This document shows positions 1 through 9,382 of a DNA stretch of 20,690 nucleotides, piece after piece (positions within the stretch are counted from its first letter, which is position 1; each line of letters opens with the position of its first letter). The DNA is from JBKPNX01 sp046732855 (lineage in GTDB: Bacteria > Pseudomonadota > Alphaproteobacteria > Geminicoccales > Geminicoccaceae): contig JBKPNX010000262.1 of assembly GCA_046732855.1 (NCBI GenBank), positions 1-20,690 on the forward strand. Reading direction: 5' to 3'. The notes under the pieces are model-generated. The model was not told the origin of the DNA. It searched no databases and worked only from the letters and a program-made list of their open reading frames with translations. A program made the translations under genes and the position numbers.

Positions 1-1
1 C

Positions 2-1003
2 CGCAGCGGCGGCGCGCCGGTCAGCCGGCGTCAGGCGCTGTCGACGATCGCCGCAGCGACCATCCCGCTGTTCGTGCCCCTCAGCCGGGGCGCCCCGTCC
101 GAGCCGCCGCTGTACGAGTGGCGCGGCCAGGCGCTCGGCGCCCGCTCGCGCCTGCTCGTCGCCCAGGCGGACCGCCGGGCCGCGGAGCGCGCCGCCGCTC
201 TCTGTCGGGACGAAATCGAGCGGCTGGAGCGAATCTTCAGCCTGTACCGCGCGGACTCCGAGCTGGTCGCTCTCAATCGCTGCGGGCGGCTGGATGCGGC
301 ATCGCACGACCTGCGCGCCGTGCTCGCCGAAGCGGCGCGGGTGGCGGAGCTGAGCGGCGGCGCCTTCGACGTCACGGTCCAGCCGCTGTGGCAGCTGTAC
401 GCCGCCCATTTTGCGGCCCATCCGAACGATGCCGCCGGCCCGCCCGCGCCTCGGCTCGAGGCGGCGCGCCGCCGCGTCGACCACCGCGCGCTCGTGCTCG
501 ATGGTGCCGGGGTCCGCCTCCTGCGCCCCGAGATGGCCGTGACCCTGAACGGCATCGCGCAGGGCTATGTCACCGATCGGGTTGCCGAGCTTCTGCGCGA
601 TGCCGGCTTCGCGAGCGTGCTGGTGCAGCTTGGCGAGACCTTTGCCGGCGCGCCGCCTGCGGATGGGGTTCCGTGGCGGATCGGGATCCCCGACCCCAAA
701 ATGTCCGATCGGCTGATCGAGACCTTGGATGCGCACGACCTCGCCGTCGCCAGCTCGAGCGGCCTTGCCACGCGCTTCGACGCCACTGGCCGGCACCACC
801 ATCTGTTCGACCCCAGCACCGGACGCAGCGCCGCTCGCTGTGCGGGCGTGACCGTGCTGGCGCGACGCGCGATGACGGCGGACGCCGTTTCCACCGCGCT
901 TGCGGTGCTGCCGCGTGCCGCCGCCCCCGGCCTGCTGCGCGCGGTCAGGGCGAAGGCGTTCTACGTTGCCTCTGATGGTAGCCGCGAGTGGCTTGGGCCG
1001 TGA
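2..1003 (+). CDS. nosX: NosX-like FAD:protein FMN transferase (ApbE family), 5' end cut by window edge
   Basis: ApbE-family enzymes move FMN from FAD to a Thr of a target flavoprotein; the NosX branch flavinylates NosR, which serves nitrous-oxide reductase. The frame is open from base 2, so the start lies outside the window; the GTG at 74 is not the start, because the residues before it (SRRQALSTIAAATIPLF) form a twin-arginine signal with its hydrophobic stretch. Family motifs seen in order are IFSLYRADSELVALNR, LSGGAFDVTVQPLW, TLNGIAQGYVTDRVAELL, LVQLGETFAG with PWRIGIPDP, HHHLFDPSTG and MTADAVSTAL, the last two belonging to the flavin/metal-binding half. The TLNGIAQGY and LGE wording fits NosX better than general ApbE from memory. 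nnrS and a Crp/Fnr regulator follow on the same strand, which supports a denitrification role. ApbE membership is near certain; the NosX assignment is inferred. Confidence 0.85.
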   Translation, partial: RSGGAPVSRRQALSTIAAATIPLFVPLSRGAPSEPPLYEWRGQALGARSRLLVAQADRRAAERAAALCRDEIERLERIFSLYRADSELVALNRCGRLDAASHDLRAVLAEAARVAELSGGAFDVTVQPLWQLYAAHFAAHPNDAAGPPAPRLEAARRRVDHRALVLDGAGVRLLRPEMAVTLNGIAQGYVTDRVAELLRDAGFASVLVQLGETFAGAPPADGVPWRIGIPDPKMSDRLIETLDAHDLAVASSSGLATRFDATGRHHHLFDPSTGRSAARCAGVTVLARRAMTADAVSTALAVLPRAAAPGLLRAVRAKAFYVASDGSREWLGP

Positions 1004-1016
1004 CCCGGCCGTGTCC

Positions 1017-2237
1017 ATGATCCACCGGGGTGCAGAGCGCACCACCGCCGGCGACCCTCGGAAGCCGTCGCCGCGCCTGATTGCGTTGCCGGTTCTCGCC
1101 TATGGCTTTCGTCCTTTCTTTCTGCTTGCGGCGGGGTTCGCCGCGCTCGCCGTGCCGCTCTGGCTCGCCGCTTACATGGGCGTCGCGGCGCTTCACTCGT
1201 CTTTGCCGGCGTCGCTCTGGCACGGCCACGAGATGCTGTTCGGTTATGGCACGGCGGTACTCGCAGGCTTTCTGCTGACTGCGACGCCGAGCTGGAGCGG
1301 TCGGCCGCCGGTCCGCGGCGGCCCGCTCGCGGCGCTCGCGGCGATCTGGCTCGCCGGTCGTCTGGCGACTTCGGCGGGCGGGGCTTTCCCGGCGCTCGCC
1401 GCGGCGATCGATCTCGCATTCCTGCCCGCGCTCGCGCTCGCGATCGTGCCCGCCCTGCGCGCGGCGCCCCGGCGCAACCTGGTGTTCCTGCCGGTGCTCG
1501 GCACGCTTTCGCTCGCCGATCTGGTCACCCAGCTGGACGGCCTGGAGGTGCTGCCCGGGGCCGGAGCGCAGGCGCTGCGCGTCGCGCTCGATCTGTTCGT
1601 GCTGCTGATCGCTCTGATCGGCGGGCGCATCGTGCCGGCGTTCACCGCGAGCGCGCTGGCGCAGGCGGGTACGGCGGCCCCACGGCCCTTCGGCGTGCGC
1701 GACCGGGTCGCGATCGGTTCGCTCGTCCTGCTTCTGCTCGCCGAGATCGCTGGCCTCGCCCGGGTGGTCGGGGCGATCGCGCTCGTCGCGGCGCTGCTCA
1801 ACGGCTGGCGCCTCTTCGGCTGGGGCGGCAGCCGGACCTTGCATGAGCCGATTCTCTGGGTGCTGCACCTCGGCTATGCCTGGCTTGCCGTCGGGCTCGC
1901 CTGGAAGGGCTTGGTCGGCCTGACCGAATTTGCGCCGCCGGGCGATGCCCTGCACGGCCTCGCGGTCGGCGCGGTCGGCACCATGAGCCTCGCCGTGATG
2001 TCCCGGGCGACGCTCGGACACACCGGCCGGCCGCTGCACGCGCCCCGCTCGATCGTCGGGAGCTATCTGCTCGTGTCCGCGGCGGCGATCGCACGGCTCC
2101 TGGCAGCGCTCGTTCCAGGGCTGGCCCTGCCGCTGCTGGTGATCTCGGGCGCGCTCTGGTCGCTGGCCTTCGCCGTCTTCGCCCTGCGCCTCGGGCCGGC
2201 GCTGCTGCGGGCGCGGGCGGATGGCCGTCCCGGCTAG
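1017..2237 (+). CDS. nnrS: NnrS family multi-pass membrane protein
   Basis: NnrS is a heme- and copper-containing inner-membrane protein linked to nitric-oxide stress and denitrification; its exact chemistry is unsettled. The protein (406 aa from ATG 1017) matches the usual length of about 400 aa. It has roughly twelve hydrophobic segments, the early family signature YGFRPFFLLAAGFAALAVPLW near residues 29-49 (quoted here only in part: YGFRPFFLLAA), the histidine motif WHGHEMLFGYG (His69, His71), then GGRIVPAFT and SRATLGHTGRPL later on. The start is uncertain: ATG 1017 leaves 13 bases after nosX and keeps only a short polar N-terminus, GTG 1011 is in frame, and ATG 975 would overlap nosX by 29 bases. 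None has a clear Shine-Dalgarno sequence, so translation may be coupled to nosX. Its place between nosX and a Dnr-like regulator fits a nitrogen-oxide locus. Confidence 0.85.
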   Translation: MIHRGAERTTAGDPRKPSPRLIALPVLAYGFRPFFLLAAGFAALAVPLWLAAYMGVAALHSSLPASLWHGHEMLFGYGTAVLAGFLLTATPSWSGRPPVRGGPLAALAAIWLAGRLATSAGGAFPALAAAIDLAFLPALALAIVPALRAAPRRNLVFLPVLGTLSLADLVTQLDGLEVLPGAGAQALRVALDLFVLLIALIGGRIVPAFTASALAQAGTAAPRPFGVRDRVAIGSLVLLLLAEIAGLARVVGAIALVAALLNGWRLFGWGGSRTLHEPILWVLHLGYAWLAVGLAWKGLVGLTEFAPPGDALHGLAVGAVGTMSLAVMSRATLGHTGRPLHAPRSIVGSYLLVSAAAIARLLAALVPGLALPLLVISGALWSLAFAVFALRLGPALLRARADGRPG

Positions 2238-2269
2238 GCAGGGGTTCACAGGCGCACCCGGCGGGCCGA

Positions 2270-2300
2270 GGCCGCGCGGGCGGCCGAAACGGTCTTTTCT
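2270..2300 (+). terminator. weak hairpin downstream of nnrS
   Basis: GGCCG and CGGCC (2270-2274 and 2281-2285) form a five-pair stem with a six-base loop, followed by GAAACGG and TCTTTT. The stem is short and the T-run is offset and interrupted, so this is at best a weak intrinsic terminator between nnrS and the Crp/Fnr gene. Confidence 0.2.
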
Positions 2301-2462
2301 GGCGGCGTCGGTCTCTTGGTCAGTGCCGCTCCGGCGCCCCCGCCGTGATGCTTGCGTCCGGCCGGCCATGCCCGCGAGGTGCAGGGGCTTGCTCTTGCGC
2401 GCCGTTCGTGCTGCGCTCCCGGCGGGTGCCGCTCACCCCGCAGTACGGAACTCTTCTCGCCT

Positions 2463-3221
2463 ATGCGCACTGGTTCCAGTGGCCTCAGTCGCGTCGAGGA
2501 CCGCACGACGCTCGATCGCCTGGCGCGGCGGATCGGCCTTGAGGAGCGCGACCTCGAGATGCTCGGCCGTGTGCCGCTGTTCGCCGGCCTCGAGCTGGGC
2601 GGGCTGACCGATCTGCTCGCCGAGGCTTCGATCCGACGCTTCGCGCATAATGCCATGCTGTTCGTCGAGGGCGAGCCGGCGAGCCAGTTCTACGTCGTCC
2701 TCGACGGCTGGGTCCGGCTGTTCCGCCAGACCGGCGACGGCCGCGAAAGCGTGATCGCCCTGTTCGCCCATGGCGAGTCGTTCGCCGAAGCGGTCATGTT
2801 CCTTGGCGGCAAGTTCCCGGTCAGCGGCACCGTGGTCGACGAAGCGCGGCTCCTGATCATTCCAGCGGAGCCGTTCCGCCGCGCGCTCCAGGACAACAAC
2901 GAGCTCTGCTTTCGGATGATGGCGTCGATGGCGGTCCACCTGCGCCGACTCGTAGGGCAGGTCGAGCAACTGACCCTGCGCTCGTCGACCGAACGGGTCG
3001 GGCAGTTCCTGCTCAACCTCGCGCGCGGCGGCGCCGAGAGCGCGATCGTGCATCTTCCCTATGACAAGGGGCTGATCGCCGCACGCCTTGGGATGCAGCC
3101 CGAGACTCTGTCCAGGGCGCTCGCCAAGCTCCGGCCGCTGGGCGTCGAGACCAAGGGCAGCCGGGTGACGATCCGCGACGTCCAGGCGCTGCAGCGGCAC
3201 TGCGTCCGACGGGACGCGTGA
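2463..3221 (+). CDS. Crp/Fnr family transcription regulator, Dnr/NnrR-like
   Basis: This is a 252-aa regulator with the standard layout: a cyclic-nucleotide-binding-type beta-barrel at about residues 35-150 (LFAGLELGGLTDLL, VEGEPASQFYVVLDGWVRLF, GESFAEAVMF), a long dimer helix at about 150-175, and a C-terminal winged helix. The recognition helix reads PETLSRAL, with Glu214, Ser217 and Arg218 in the E-x-x-S-R arrangement that Fnr/Dnr proteins use to read TTGAT half-sites. There are no clustered N-terminal cysteines, so it is not an oxygen-sensing Fe-S Fnr. Together with nosX and nnrS this suggests a nitric-oxide-sensing Dnr-like protein, but the ligand cannot be read from the sequence. ATG 2463 is chosen because the family barrel begins soon after; an in-frame TTG at 2352 would add 37 atypical residues. 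No TTGAT-N4-ATCAA box is visible in the 225 bases upstream. Confidence 0.85.
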   Translation: MRTGSSGLSRVEDRTTLDRLARRIGLEERDLEMLGRVPLFAGLELGGLTDLLAEASIRRFAHNAMLFVEGEPASQFYVVLDGWVRLFRQTGDGRESVIALFAHGESFAEAVMFLGGKFPVSGTVVDEARLLIIPAEPFRRALQDNNELCFRMMASMAVHLRRLVGQVEQLTLRSSTERVGQFLLNLARGGAESAIVHLPYDKGLIAARLGMQPETLSRALAKLRPLGVETKGSRVTIRDVQALQRHCVRRDA

Positions 3222-3239
3222 GCGTCGTCGGCCATCGCG

Positions 3240-3738
3240 CGGCGGCCGCGTGGAAAGCACCGGCCTGTGTAGTCGTCGGCGAGAATGCGGTTCCAAGGGT
3301 TGGTACTTGCGCGCCATGGGACCCGCAGCAGCGGGCCAAAAAAGTTGGCCTCGAGCACGCGCCCGCACGTGCGTCAGATATCGTACATTCGATGGCGGCG
3401 CGCTTCGAGCACCCAGAAAATGTTGACCGGGAACGAGACGAGGACGATCGGCAGCGACGTTGCGTCGGCGGCGCTGAAGGCGATCGACATTGCGCTGCCG
3501 CGCGTCACCACCGCCCAATTGCTAGTGGCATCGTCGCGCGTTCGCCAGATCTTGCTGCGGTAAATCTCGCCCCGTAGAGATGAGCGATTGCCTCGATCTC
3601 GGCGGTGTTGCACCCGGCGGGGTGCGCGGGCGCCGCCGTCGTGCTCGCAGCCTGCGCTGTGGTCGTGACAGCTGGCTGCCGCTCATCACAGCTCCCTCTC
3701 TGTGGCGGGGTGCGCGCCACGATAGTAATCATCGCCAT
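3240..3738 (-). pseudogene. decayed DUF2270 integral membrane protein gene
   Basis: Read on the minus strand, this stretch spells a DUF2270-type protein across two frames. The first frame (from ATG 3738) gives AEIEAIAHLY. At about 3573 one base appears missing (TACGGGGCGAG where TACCGGGGCGAG would keep the frame). The next frame continues GEIYRSKIWRTR, SNWAVV, the hydrophobic LPIVLVSFPVNIFWVLEARR, then MYDI and a TGA at 3374-3376, where the family has Trp. The same frame resumes with RTCGRVLEANFFGPLLRV and WNRILADDY before similarity fades near 3240, at the 3' end of the Crp/Fnr gene. The C-terminal membrane helices expected from the family are missing. A frameshift, a nonsense codon and a lost C-terminus together argue for a relic. 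The family is recognised from memory of its motifs. Confidence 0.7.
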
Positions 3739-3798
3739 GGAACTGCGCCCGGGTTCGTCGTGCCGCGGCCGGGCCGATCACACGCGAACAGGAGCGCC

Positions 3799-5073
3799 AT
3801 GATCGCTTCATCCCGCATCGGCCAGTTCTCCTGGGCGCTGTTCGATTGGGCCAGCTCCGCCTTCTCCGCGGTGATCATCACCTTCGTGTTCGCGACCTAC
3901 TTCAGCCAGGGCATCGCGGTCGACCAGGCCACCGGCACGGCGCAGTGGGGCTGGGCGCTGAGCAGCAGCGGCATCGCGATCGCGCTGCTCGCGCCGGTGC
4001 TCGGCGCCATCGCGGACGCCGGGGGCCGGCGCAAGCCCTGGCTGTTCGCGTGTACCTTTATCGCCGTGATCGGCTGCTTCCTGCTCTGGTACGCCAGGCC
4101 CGACCCGAGCTGGGTGCTCTTTACGCTGGTCGTGGTGATGATCGCCAACACGGCGCTCGAGGTGGCTGGCATGTTCTACAACGCCATGCTGCCCGAGATC
4201 GTAAGCCGCGAATATCTCGGGCGTCTGTCGGGCTGGGCGTGGGGGCTCGGCTACGCCGGTGGTCTCGTGTGCCTGATCCTGGCGCTTGTCGCCTTCGTGC
4301 AGCCGGAGCGGCCGCTGTTCGGGCTGGACAGGCATGCTGCCGAGCAGGTGCGCATCACCGGCCCACTGGTTGGGACGTGGCTCGCGCTGTTCAGCCTGCC
4401 TCTGCTGCTGTTCACTCCCGACCGCAAGAGCGCCGGCCTGCCGCCCCGCGAGGCGATCGGCCGCGGCCTTGCCCAGCTCAGGCGCACCATCGCCCAGATC
4501 CGCCGCTATCGTCAGATCGGGCTGTTTCTGCTGGCGCACATGGTCTATATCGATGGGCTGAACACGCTGTTCGCCTTCGGCGGCATCTATGCCGCAGGCA
4601 CCTTCGGCATGGCGCTGTCCGAGGTCATCTACTTCGGCATTCTTCTCAACATCACCGCTGGGCTCGGCGCGCTCGCGTTCGCCTGGGTCGACGACTGGCT
4701 CGGCGCCAAGCGCACCATCCTGATCGCGCTCGCCGGCCTGCTCGCGTGCGGCGCCGCCGCGGTGCTCGTCACCAGCACGCTCGCGTTCTGGATCGTGGGC
4801 GCACTGCTCGGCATCTTCGTCGGGCCGAGCCAGGCGGCGAGCCGCTCGTTGATGGCGCACCTGGCGCCGCCGGAGGTACGCACCGAGATGTTCGGATTGT
4901 ATGCCATGACCGGCAGGATCACCGCGTACGTCGGGCCATTCCTGCTCGGCACGGTGACCTGGTGGACCGGCAGCCAGCGCCTCGGCGTCGCCACCATTCT
5001 AATGTTCTTCGTGATCGGCATGATCCTGCTGCTGCCGGTCAGGGAACCAGCCGACGCGGCGCAGGCGCAATGA
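3799..5073 (+). CDS. UMF1-type MFS transporter (Atg22-like)
   Basis: This is a 424-aa protein with about twelve hydrophobic segments and features of the bacterial UMF1 branch of the major facilitator superfamily: an N-terminal FSWALFDWASSAFSAVIITF, then ATYFSQG, PVLGAIADAGGRRKP in the loop between helices 2 and 3, FYNAMLPEI, and a C-terminal GPSQAASRSLMAHLAP followed by EMFGLYAMTGRI. Relatives resemble the yeast vacuolar amino-acid exporter Atg22, but the substrate of the bacterial proteins is generally unknown. ATG 3799 is preferred because AGGAG (3790-3794) lies four bases before it and the family motif starts at residue 9; the frame is open back to 3580 but that extension is not membrane-protein-like. 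The stop overlaps the next start as ATGA, so the DUF488 gene is probably translationally coupled. Confidence 0.85.
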   Translation: MIASSRIGQFSWALFDWASSAFSAVIITFVFATYFSQGIAVDQATGTAQWGWALSSSGIAIALLAPVLGAIADAGGRRKPWLFACTFIAVIGCFLLWYARPDPSWVLFTLVVVMIANTALEVAGMFYNAMLPEIVSREYLGRLSGWAWGLGYAGGLVCLILALVAFVQPERPLFGLDRHAAEQVRITGPLVGTWLALFSLPLLLFTPDRKSAGLPPREAIGRGLAQLRRTIAQIRRYRQIGLFLLAHMVYIDGLNTLFAFGGIYAAGTFGMALSEVIYFGILLNITAGLGALAFAWVDDWLGAKRTILIALAGLLACGAAAVLVTSTLAFWIVGALLGIFVGPSQAASRSLMAHLAPPEVRTEMFGLYAMTGRITAYVGPFLLGTVTWWTGSQRLGVATILMFFVIGMILLLPVREPADAAQAQ

Positions 5074-5663
5074 TGGCCACGCCGGGCCACCCGCTGTTCA
5101 CGATCGGGCACTCCAACCATGCGGTCGAGCACTTTCTCGCGCTGCTGCGACGCCACGGCGTCGAAGCGGTCGCCGACGTGCGCTCCCGGCCGTACTCGCG
5201 CTTCGTGCCGCACTTCGGCAGGGAGCGGCTCGCGCGCATCCTCGCGGACGAGGGCCTTGGGTACCTGTTCTTGGGCCGGGAGCTCGGCGGCAAGCCGGCG
5301 CGGGACGATCCGCCGCAGGCCCGCCTCGATTACCAGACGCGCATTCGCGAGCCGTCGTTCGAGCGGGGGATCGAGACCTTGCTGGGCGCCCTTGCCGAGC
5401 AGCCGGTGGCACTGATGTGCCGTGAGCGCGATCCGCTGGACTGTCATCGACTGCATCTGATCTGCCGCTATCTCCGGCCAATGGCGCTGGACATCCGGCA
5501 CATCCTCCCGGACGGCGAGGTGGAGCGGCACGGAACGACCGAACGACGCCTGCTCGAGCGGGCAGGCACGGCCGAGCTGCCGCTGTTCCAAGACGTCCCT
5601 GGCAGTCAAAGGGAAACGGCGCTGACGGGCGCTTACGACGCGTGGTGGCAACGGGCTCGTTGA
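5070..5663 (+). CDS. DUF488 domain protein
   Basis: This is a 197-aa protein (196 aa if the second of two adjacent ATG codons, 5073, is used). DUF488 hallmarks are present: LFTIGHSNHAVEHFLALL at residues 9-26, VADVRSRPYSRFVPHF at 35-49, LGYLFLGRELGGKP at 63-76, and the cysteine motif MCRERDPLDCHR that resembles the family's conserved C-x8-CHR element. The biochemical function of DUF488 is not firmly established. The start overlaps the stop of the MFS transporter gene (ATGA at 5070-5073), which indicates one operon and coupled translation. The 93 bases after the stop lead into a separately ribosome-bound phosphatase gene. Confidence 0.85.
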   Translation: MMATPGHPLFTIGHSNHAVEHFLALLRRHGVEAVADVRSRPYSRFVPHFGRERLARILADEGLGYLFLGRELGGKPARDDPPQARLDYQTRIREPSFERGIETLLGALAEQPVALMCRERDPLDCHRLHLICRYLRPMALDIRHILPDGEVERHGTTERRLLERAGTAELPLFQDVPGSQRETALTGAYDAWWQRAR

Positions 5664-5756
5664 ATTTGCGGATCGGCCTGGGGCGTGCACTCAATCGACA
5701 GATTGTCACAGAGGTTCTCTATCGCCACGGCGAGTAATGAAGTGACGGAGGTAGCT

Positions 5757-7358
5757 ATGGCCCCGGTCCGATCGCATGTCCTGAGCCGACGCGGATTGCT
5801 GCGCCGTTCGGCGCTGACCGCCGGTGGCCTCATTGCCGGGGGCGCACTGGGCCGCGCATGGGCGCAGCAGAGCGCGCCCGCGGTGATCACGAGCGAACAG
5901 ATGCGCCCGAGCCTGCCCTATGGCGTGCAGAGCGGCGACCTCGCGGGCGATCGCGCGATCATCTGGGCGCGTGCCGACCGGCCGGCGCGCGCTATGGTCG
6001 AATGGGCGACGACTGAAAGCTTCGGCGATGCCCGCGCGATCCGCGGTCCGGCGGCGCTCGAAGACACTGATTACACGGCGAAGATCGATCTCCCAGGCCT
6101 GCCGCTCGGCCAGCGCGTGTTTTACCGCGTCGTGATGATCGATCTGGCCGACCACAAGCTCGTGAGCGAACCGGTCGCCGGCAGCTTCTGGATGCCGCCT
6201 GCGGCCAGGCGCGACATTCGCTTCGTCTGGTCGGGCGATACCGCCGGGCAGGGCTGGGGGATCAACGCCGAATGGGGCGGCATGAAGATCTACGAGACCA
6301 TGCGCCAGGTTGAGCCCGCGTTCTTCATCCACTCGGGCGACACGATCTACGCCGACGGGCCGATCGCGGCCGAGCAGGCCATGCCGGACGGCGGCGTCTG
6401 GAAGAATCTGACGACCGAGGCCAAGTCCAAGATCGCGGAGACGCTCGACGAGTTTCGCGGCAACTACGCCTATAACCTCATGGACGAGAACGTCCGCCGC
6501 TTCAACGCCGCGGTGCCGATGTTCGCCCAGTGGGACGACCACGAGGTGACCAACAACTGGTATTCGCACGAGGACTTGGCCGGCGACCCGAAGAAGGCGG
6601 ACTACAAGGTGACCAGCGTCGACCTGCTGGCGGCCCGGGCAGCGCGCGCGTTCATGGACTACATGCCGGTGCGCCGTCATCCGCTCGACCCGGAACGCCT
6701 GTACGAAGCTTTCAGCTATGGGCCCTCGCTCGACATCTTCCGGATCGACATGCGCTCCTATCGCGGCGCCAATACGGCGAATGACCAGACGGTGCCCGGC
6801 CCCGACACCGCGTTCCTGGGGCAAGAGCAGATCCTTTGGTTGAAGCAGGCGCTCCTGGCCTCGAAAGCGACCTGGAAGGTGATCGCCGCGGACATGCCGA
6901 TCGGCCTGATCGTGCCGGACGGAGAGCTGTTCGAGAACCTCGCCAATGGCGATGGCCCGCCGCGCGGCCGCGAGCTCGAGCTCGCCGGCCTGCTGCGCTT
7001 CATCCGCGACAGCGGCATCACGAATGTGGTCTGGCTGACCGCGGACGTGCACTACACCGCGGCCCACTACTACGACCCCAATCGCGCGCGCTTCCAGGAG
7101 TTCGCGCCGTTCTGGGAGTTCGTCTCCGGGCCGCTCAATGCCGGCACCTTCGGGCCGAACCAAGTCGACGACACGTTCGGGCCGCAGGTCGTGTTCCAGA
7201 AGGCGCCGCCCGCGGGGCAGTCCAACCTGCCGCCCTCGGCCGGCCTCCAGTTCTTCGGCCAGGTCGACATCGACGGGGCGAGCGAGGTCATGACGGTGCG
7301 GCTCAAGGATCTGAGCGGCGCGACCCTGTTCACCCAAGTGCTCGAGCCCGACGCCTGA
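5757..7358 (+). CDS. phoD: PhoD-like alkaline phosphatase/phosphodiesterase, Tat-exported
   Basis: PhoD-type enzymes are secreted Ca/Fe-dependent phosphomonoesterases or phosphodiesterases that release phosphate from organic esters. The 533-aa protein starts with a twin-arginine signal (SRRGLLRRSAL at 10-20, hydrophobic core, likely cleavage after AWA at 34-36). An N-terminal beta domain follows (LPYGVQSGDLAGDRAIIWAR at 53-72), then the metallophosphatase core: SGDTAGQG at 159-166 (Asp161), FIHSGDTIYADG at 190-201 (Asp195, Tyr198), QWDDHEVTNNW at 258-268, and TADVHYTAAHYY at 428-439, which contribute metal ligands in this family. GGAGG at 5747-5751 sits five bases before ATG 5757 and decides the start. 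No convincing Pho box is visible upstream. PhoD phosphatase, phospholipase D-like esterase or other phosphodiesterase activity cannot be told apart from sequence alone. Confidence 0.9.
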   Translation: MAPVRSHVLSRRGLLRRSALTAGGLIAGGALGRAWAQQSAPAVITSEQMRPSLPYGVQSGDLAGDRAIIWARADRPARAMVEWATTESFGDARAIRGPAALEDTDYTAKIDLPGLPLGQRVFYRVVMIDLADHKLVSEPVAGSFWMPPAARRDIRFVWSGDTAGQGWGINAEWGGMKIYETMRQVEPAFFIHSGDTIYADGPIAAEQAMPDGGVWKNLTTEAKSKIAETLDEFRGNYAYNLMDENVRRFNAAVPMFAQWDDHEVTNNWYSHEDLAGDPKKADYKVTSVDLLAARAARAFMDYMPVRRHPLDPERLYEAFSYGPSLDIFRIDMRSYRGANTANDQTVPGPDTAFLGQEQILWLKQALLASKATWKVIAADMPIGLIVPDGELFENLANGDGPPRGRELELAGLLRFIRDSGITNVVWLTADVHYTAAHYYDPNRARFQEFAPFWEFVSGPLNAGTFGPNQVDDTFGPQVVFQKAPPAGQSNLPPSAGLQFFGQVDIDGASEVMTVRLKDLSGATLFTQVLEPDA

Positions 7359-7513
7359 TCCCGTCAGGCACGGTCGCCGGCGCGGTCATCGTCGATCAGG
7401 TGCGCGCGATCGATCGCGCAGCCCGACGGCTGCGCCTCGCCGGGGCAGCGCCGCGGTCCGTCGTCGCCGAGGTCCAGGCGAAGCTGGCGGCGCTGTTCGG
7501 GATCGCTGACTGA
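7358..7513 (+). pseudogene. 3' relic of a MazF/PemK-like toxin gene
   Basis: After the phoD stop another frame reads SGTVAGAVIVDQVRAIDRAA, then RRLRLAG, SVVAEVQAKLAALFGIAD and a stop at 7513. The order VxVDQVRxID, a short charged loop and a final helix of the type VxAEVxAKLAALL is that of the C-terminal third of MazF/PemK endoribonucleases. The N-terminal two thirds (with the family's catalytic Arg region) would lie inside phoD and are absent, and no antitoxin gene is adjacent. It is read here as a leftover of a toxin-antitoxin locus cut off where phoD ends. The fragment is short (about 51 codons), so the family call is tentative; the alternative is a chance match in GC-rich spacer. Confidence 0.5.
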
Positions 7514-7598
7514 ACGAGCCGCGAGCGAGCCCGCCTGCCGGCCTTTCGCGCCGCGGCGTTCCCTGCTAGAAGGCCGCGCGCGCGGACCAGGAGATCGC

Positions 7599-9275
<1,677 letters not shown>

Positions 9276-9327
9276 GGCTCACCGGCTGAGGCCTCGCTAT
9301 CAGCTGTTCTCGCTGGCGCAGGCGATG

Positions 9328-9345
9328 CCGCGCCCAGCGGCGCGG
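9328..9345. terminator. GC hairpin between convergent ettA and parE
   Basis: CCGCGCC and GGCGCGG (9328-9334 and 9339-9345) are perfectly complementary around a four-base CAGC loop, midway between the ettA stop (9275) and the parE stop (9383). Its position suggests a shared bidirectional terminator, but no T-run follows on either strand, so it may simply be a GC-rich palindrome or assist Rho-dependent ending. Confidence 0.35.
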
Positions 9346-9382
9346 GCAGACCGGGGCTACGAAACTGAAGTTCGGGCGGTCC

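Noticed and set aside
945..2369. 474-codon minus-strand frame opposite nnrS
   Set aside because: Arg/Glu/Gln-rich shadow of a membrane-protein gene; no motif.
2238..2462. Search for an Fnr/Dnr box before the Crp/Fnr gene
   Set aside because: No TTGAT-N4-ATCAA or close variant is visible on reading.
3580..3798. Upstream extension of the MFS transporter to 3580
   Set aside because: The added residues are Arg/Gly-rich, overlap the DUF2270 relic, and the ATG at 3799 has its own AGGAG.
5700..5725. Possible Pho box before phoD (GATTGTCACAGAGG)
   Set aside because: Only one half resembles CTGTCA(T/C); no second repeat at 11-base spacing.
5706..7337. 543-codon minus-strand frame opposite phoD
   Set aside because: Shadow of phoD; the + strand protein has every family motif and a good ribosome site.
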